Assembly (NCBI GenBank): GCA_020796225.1
Contig: CM036755.1
Coordinates: forward strand, 18,482,317 to 18,546,316
Direction of reading: 5' to 3'
DNA: 64,000 nt
From: Arion vulgaris
Taxonomy: Eukaryota > Mollusca > Gastropoda > Stylommatophora > Arionidae
Shown here: piece by piece, positions 60,355 to 64,000 of the stretch
Layout: each line of letters starts with the position of its first letter
Numbering within the stretch: position 1 is the stretch's first letter
Made by a program: the position numbers and the translations under genes
The notes under the pieces: generated by a model
Database searches by the model: none
What the model was told of the DNA's origin: nothing
The model's input: only the letters and a program-made list of their open reading frames with translations

Positions 60355-60900
60355 TACATTGTCATTATTTCATGGATGACACATTGGATTTAATTGTCTG
60401 CATTTCATGGGTGACACATTGGATTTCATGGATGACACATTGGATTTAATTGTCTGCATTTCATGGATGACACATTGGATTTCATGAGAACATTGGATTT
60501 ATGGTGACATTGTTTCATGGTGACATTGATTCATGGAGACACATTGGATTTAGTGCATTTCTGGATGAACATTGATTTAATTGTCTCATTTCATGAGTGA
60601 CATTGATTTATTTCTGCATTTCAGGATGACATTGATTTAATTGTCTGATTCATGATATTTCATTGATTTAATTGTCTCATTTCATATAACAATTATTTAA
60701 TTGTCTCATTTCATGGATGACACATTGGATTTAATTGTCTGCATTTCATGGATGACACATTGGATTTAATTGTCTGCATTTCATGGATGACACATTGGAT
60801 TTAATTGTCTGCATTTCATGGGTGACGCATTGGATTTCATGGATGACACATTGGATTTAATTGTCTGCATTTCATAAATGACACTTCCACATTTCATTTA
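60355..60900. repeat. About 37-bp minisatellite with an eroded centre
   Basis: Units of tttcatggatgacacattgg plus atttaattgtctgca. Flanking units are nearly perfect; units between about 60485 and 60710 lack many single bases. Confidence 0.85.
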
Positions 60901-61091
60901 GATACAGACGACTTGTGTAGCAGTGTTCTGTTGACATCACTGACGCTCCCAGATTTAATTTGGATAACTGACAACCTATGTCATAGTGTAGCAGTCTGTT
61001 TTGTTGACGTCAATGATATTCCTCAGATTAGTATTTCTTGATTTCATCTTATTTCTTAAACAAAAGTTATAATTTTTCCAGTTTTTGGTTG

Positions 61092-61385
61092 AGATATTTT
61101 GTTCTCGTGCTATGAATTCATGCATAGTCTGAATGCCTAATATGGCACCTGTGACTGAATAAGGCTTGTTTTCCATATCTTTAAGTGCTCCTCGTCATTC
61201 TGGCGAGCCTTACTTTGACATCTGAGGTACTTGTAATTTAGATCCCCAAGTTAAGGATCAGGAAACCTGTAGTTTGGTTGTGTGTACTCCGGAATTTTCG
61301 GCCCAAGTTGGTCTCGAACCCGGACTTAGCACCACATTCGATTACTAGCGAGCGTCACTATCATCACTCCTGGTTTATAGATAAA
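61092..61385 (-). mobile_element. tRNA-derived SINE family C, full length
   Basis: Minus strand: head gtgatgatagtgacgctcgc, B box GGTTCGAGACC, the body with taaggctcgccagaatgacg and the 3' part with gccatattaggcattcagac. Confidence 0.7.
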
Positions 61386-61389
61386 TTTA

Positions 61390-61910
61390 AAGCATTTCCA
61401 TAAGTGTTGTTCTTCATGAATTATTGCTCTATGTAGGAGAGTAACATTTCACAATTTGACACCTAGAATTTTAAAATAATTTATTATTTTAAACAATAAG
61501 AATGACACTTATTTCTGTTAAGTTCAAGATATAAATTTGTTACTTTTCTATGATTGTGACACTTTATGATGTTAATTTCAAATATAAATTTTTTTTTCAA
61601 TTGAATGACAACTTTTGACTGGAGTCGAGAAAATAAAAGTGTAACTGATAATAGTACTAAAATTTGGTGTAGATAATTTCAAATATAGGAAGATTCAGAG
61701 ATTATTCTTATGTTGATGAGATTACTAGTAAAATTGTATATTTTGTTAGGTTCATTTTCTATGTTAATTATTTGACATTTTCACCAGGATTTGTTGTTCG
61801 TAGTTGACTGACAGTGTCTGTGTTGAATTTTTGAAAGAATAAAAAGTGCTTTATTCGTATCATTCATTTCTGATTTTTTTTGTTCAGTCCTTTATATTGT
61901 TGTTCAAATA
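61390..61910. other. AT-rich sequence, nothing recognised
   Basis: No ORF or repeat that I can support. Confidence 0.35.
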
Positions 61911-61911
61911 T

Positions 61912-62000
61912 ATACTATGTAATTAGTTTTTGGTAGAAACGTTGCTGTGTACTGTTTTTGTATTTTGTAAAACTACAGTACTTTGTTTTTACATGTTTTG
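61912..62000 (+). mobile_element. Penelope-like element 3' end fragment
   Basis: tggtagaaacgttgctgtgt and aaactacagtactttgtttt match 45060-45135. Confidence 0.6.
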
Positions 62001-62185
62001 CCAATGCTCAGTAATAGAAAGTTAAGATGGCTAGGGCATGTGAGAAGAATAGACAATTGCCACCTACCAAAACAATTTTTGTTCTGTGAACTTTTGAGGG
62101 AAGAAGCACCAAGGAGGCAGACAAGGATGTCTGCAAGGCCTCAAAGACATTTTCTATTTGTCCCAACAAATTGTAAAAACTAACA
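61995..62185 (+). mobile_element. RTE-type fragment
   Basis: Encodes NRKLRWLGHVRRIDNCHLPK and REEAPRRQTRM. Confidence 0.7.
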
Positions 62186-62433
62186 GATGATCGAGTTACG
62201 AAGGAGAAAAGAATAGTAACACTCGACCTACAAGGGAAATTATAAAGGCGACTGAGGTAGGGGCCATGGGAAGCTAGCCTAGCAAATAAAAAGCGTCGTG
62301 GAAATCAGATGTGCTAGCCTACTTGTAGGTACATAACTGGCACAACGTACAATCTCTCTTAGACTGAGATCACATACAAATCACACAGAGTGGTTAATAA
62401 ATGGTCGATATGGAGTGTTTGAAGAAATACAAA
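62186..62433 (+). mobile_element. Short repeat family A
   Basis: Full copy ending atatggagtgtttgaagaaa. Confidence 0.74.
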
Positions 62434-62764
62434 TAAACACTAACTATAATACTTTGTCCTAATTATTTAGAGATTTACTATAGTTAACATTCAACTTTGC
62501 ACTTAGTTACAGTACTGTAAACTTCTTTAAAATTAACGACTATCAGTTGGGAGAACTTGGCCCTTATAGCCAGCGTATGCTAAACTAACGTGGCAGAAAT
62601 TACTTTCCAAATGAGTCTTTAATCTGGTCACATTTTCCGTATTTACAAATGAATAATAGTGCATACGCTCGTCTGGACAAAATTTCAGAATGGTTTGATT
62701 ATATTTGAGAGCGGCGGCCATAACGTAATGTTTAGTGAACTTGTTTCGTAGGAGAGTGGTCTAT

Positions 62765-62900
62765 CTCTTCAAATGAAGCATTTTGGGAGATCTAGCCGGT
62801 TGTTAAAAACGCTTGTCTGTATAGTTAGGTAATTGGTACCGTAAGAAGTAAAGGTTTGTGGTTCGAGCCCTGTGTTTGGTAATTTGTTTTTTTTCCCCCT
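62765..62900 (+). mobile_element. Possible tRNA-derived SINE head
   Basis: gtctgtatagttaggtaatt then a B box GGTTCGAGCCC at about 62861. No second copy seen. Confidence 0.4.
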
Positions 62901-62944
62901 TCATTAGCAAATGAAAAGCTTTTAAAATGAACAAACTTTGCATC

Positions 62945-64000
62945 ATTGGAGACAACAACTCGATGGAAGAGGCAGACCATTGTCATTTACTGATGTCATT
63001 CTAGTGTATAGACAAGGGAAAGATAGTAATGAGATACAGGGGGAATTTGACTGCATCACAGACTGGTGTGATGTCTCTGGTGTACTAATTAACCCTACAA
63101 AAGCAGCAGTAACATAGTTCTCCCTTATTGTTCATTTGAGGATCATCTACATCGGACATGTCCATAATTGCTCCGATCTCCTCCCAAGCATGTATCTCAG
63201 TGTGCTTAGACTAACAACTTCCGCTCTGTGTTGATTGATGTATCTACTGGAGTTTCTCTCGTGGTTTTCCCGTCTTGCCACATCTATCGGTATGCACAAC
63301 CGAGATAGAGAATGCCCTTTATCTTCTTCGTTGAAATCTTCAGAGCATATGTTTTCTCTTAGAGCGTTGATGATGTCGCTTTTGTCCATAGATAATCACA
63401 CTGTTAATGCATATTGTGAGACTGCGGTATTGATATATTTGGAGATAAAGCGATGCAATTTTTGACTGCTGCCTGCGTTTCATGGAGCATTTTAAACATA
63501 CCATTTTCAAGACACGTAAGGTCTGGGGTAATGAAGTCATGGCGGCTGCTAGTATCGAGCAACGGCTGCTTGTATCAGGCGTTGGCTCTTTCAACCATTG
63601 AATATGCAATGTAAGTAAGACGTAAATTGAACAATTGGAGAGAGTACAGAATGAAGCTATATGCCTACATATCATCCTGACTGGCACACGGGATACACCC
63701 TGCGTGGCGATGAGGTTTTTCCTGGATTTCCCGACCATGGAGTATGGATTCAAGATAGCTAGAGATCGTGCGTATCTCATAATAAATGCTAAAAAGGATC
63801 ACCCATTGCACTAGCTGCTCAGAACCAGTGGTGGCAATCGGTTAAAGCGGGGTAAGTCGTGGGTTAGCCGTGCCGCAGATACTGTTCAGCTGGTATGCAG
63901 GCTCACAACCATCGACCGTGGGGAAGAATGGACACCGATTCCTTTAATATACGGGAACACTTTTTCTAAACCATCACTTAAATTCGACAAAGGTTGCAGA
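62945..64000 (+). pseudogene. Jockey-like ORF2 fragment, interrupted and running off the window
   Basis: Reverse transcriptase pieces: QGKDSNEIQGEFDCITDWCD and INPTKAA (about 63010-63110), then IEQLERVQNEAICLHIILTG and RFFLDFPTMEYGFKIARDRA (about 63625-63780). These are the thumb/linker that precedes RNase H. Stops and frameshifts. Broken by the minus-strand piece at 63127-63390. Confidence 0.72.
63127..63390 (-). mobile_element. RNase H-type retrotransposon tail inserted in the ORF2 fragment
   Basis: The minus-strand ORF encodes MDKSDIINALRENICSEDFN and VVSLSTLRYMLGRRSEQLWT. Same family as 24010-24205. Confidence 0.72.

Overview
This is a eukaryotic window, GC-poor and intron-rich. It holds two split nuclear genes, both on the + strand, embedded in dense transposon and satellite DNA. 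No species can be read off directly. The mix of RTE and RNase H-bearing non-LTR retrotransposons, a Penelope-like element, a THAP/P-type transposon and many tRNA-derived SINEs suggests an invertebrate, most plausibly a mollusc (gastropod); that is inference.

Gene 1 (about 1103-35257) is the mitochondrial arginyl-tRNA synthetase RARS2. I can place 18 exons, about 540 codons, from near the N-terminus to the stop codon; the mitochondrial targeting exon is missing or not recognised. Gene 2 (46216-58503) is NUDT21/CPSF5, the 25-kDa subunit of cleavage factor Im, complete in 7 exons (225 codons plus stop). The two genes work in unrelated processes: mitochondrial translation and pre-mRNA 3'-end processing.

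The region between them (35.3-46.2 kb) is a transposon graveyard. A broken P-type (THAP) DNA transposon (about 37.1-41.9 kb) is interrupted by an RTE retrotransposon (39.70-40.84 kb), itself interrupted by a tRNA-derived SINE (40.44-40.65 kb). A Penelope-like element with a 621-bp inverted arm (42.999-45.186 kb) sits inside another RTE copy with a 12-bp target duplication. The introns carry about 18 copies of one short (GAA)n-tailed repeat, several other SINE families, two kinds of MITE, many RTE 3' ends and RNase H-domain fragments.

The most unusual feature is a set of minisatellites that grow out of exon-intron borders. In NUDT21 intron 1 a 37-bp unit repeated about 28 times contains a pyrimidine tract plus CAG and the first bases of exon 2, so the true 3' splice site is the last member of an array of near-identical copies. 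In RARS2 intron 4 a 40-bp unit repeats the 5' splice site of exon 4 about 8-10 times. Other arrays begin or end within tens of bases of exon edges. Several reading-frame breaks look like homopolymer errors of a long-read assembly, which matters for calling anything here a pseudogene.

The right end (58.5-64 kb) holds no recognisable host gene: RTE fragments, a 258-bp MITE, two AT-rich minisatellites, SINEs, and a non-LTR ORF2 fragment running off the window.
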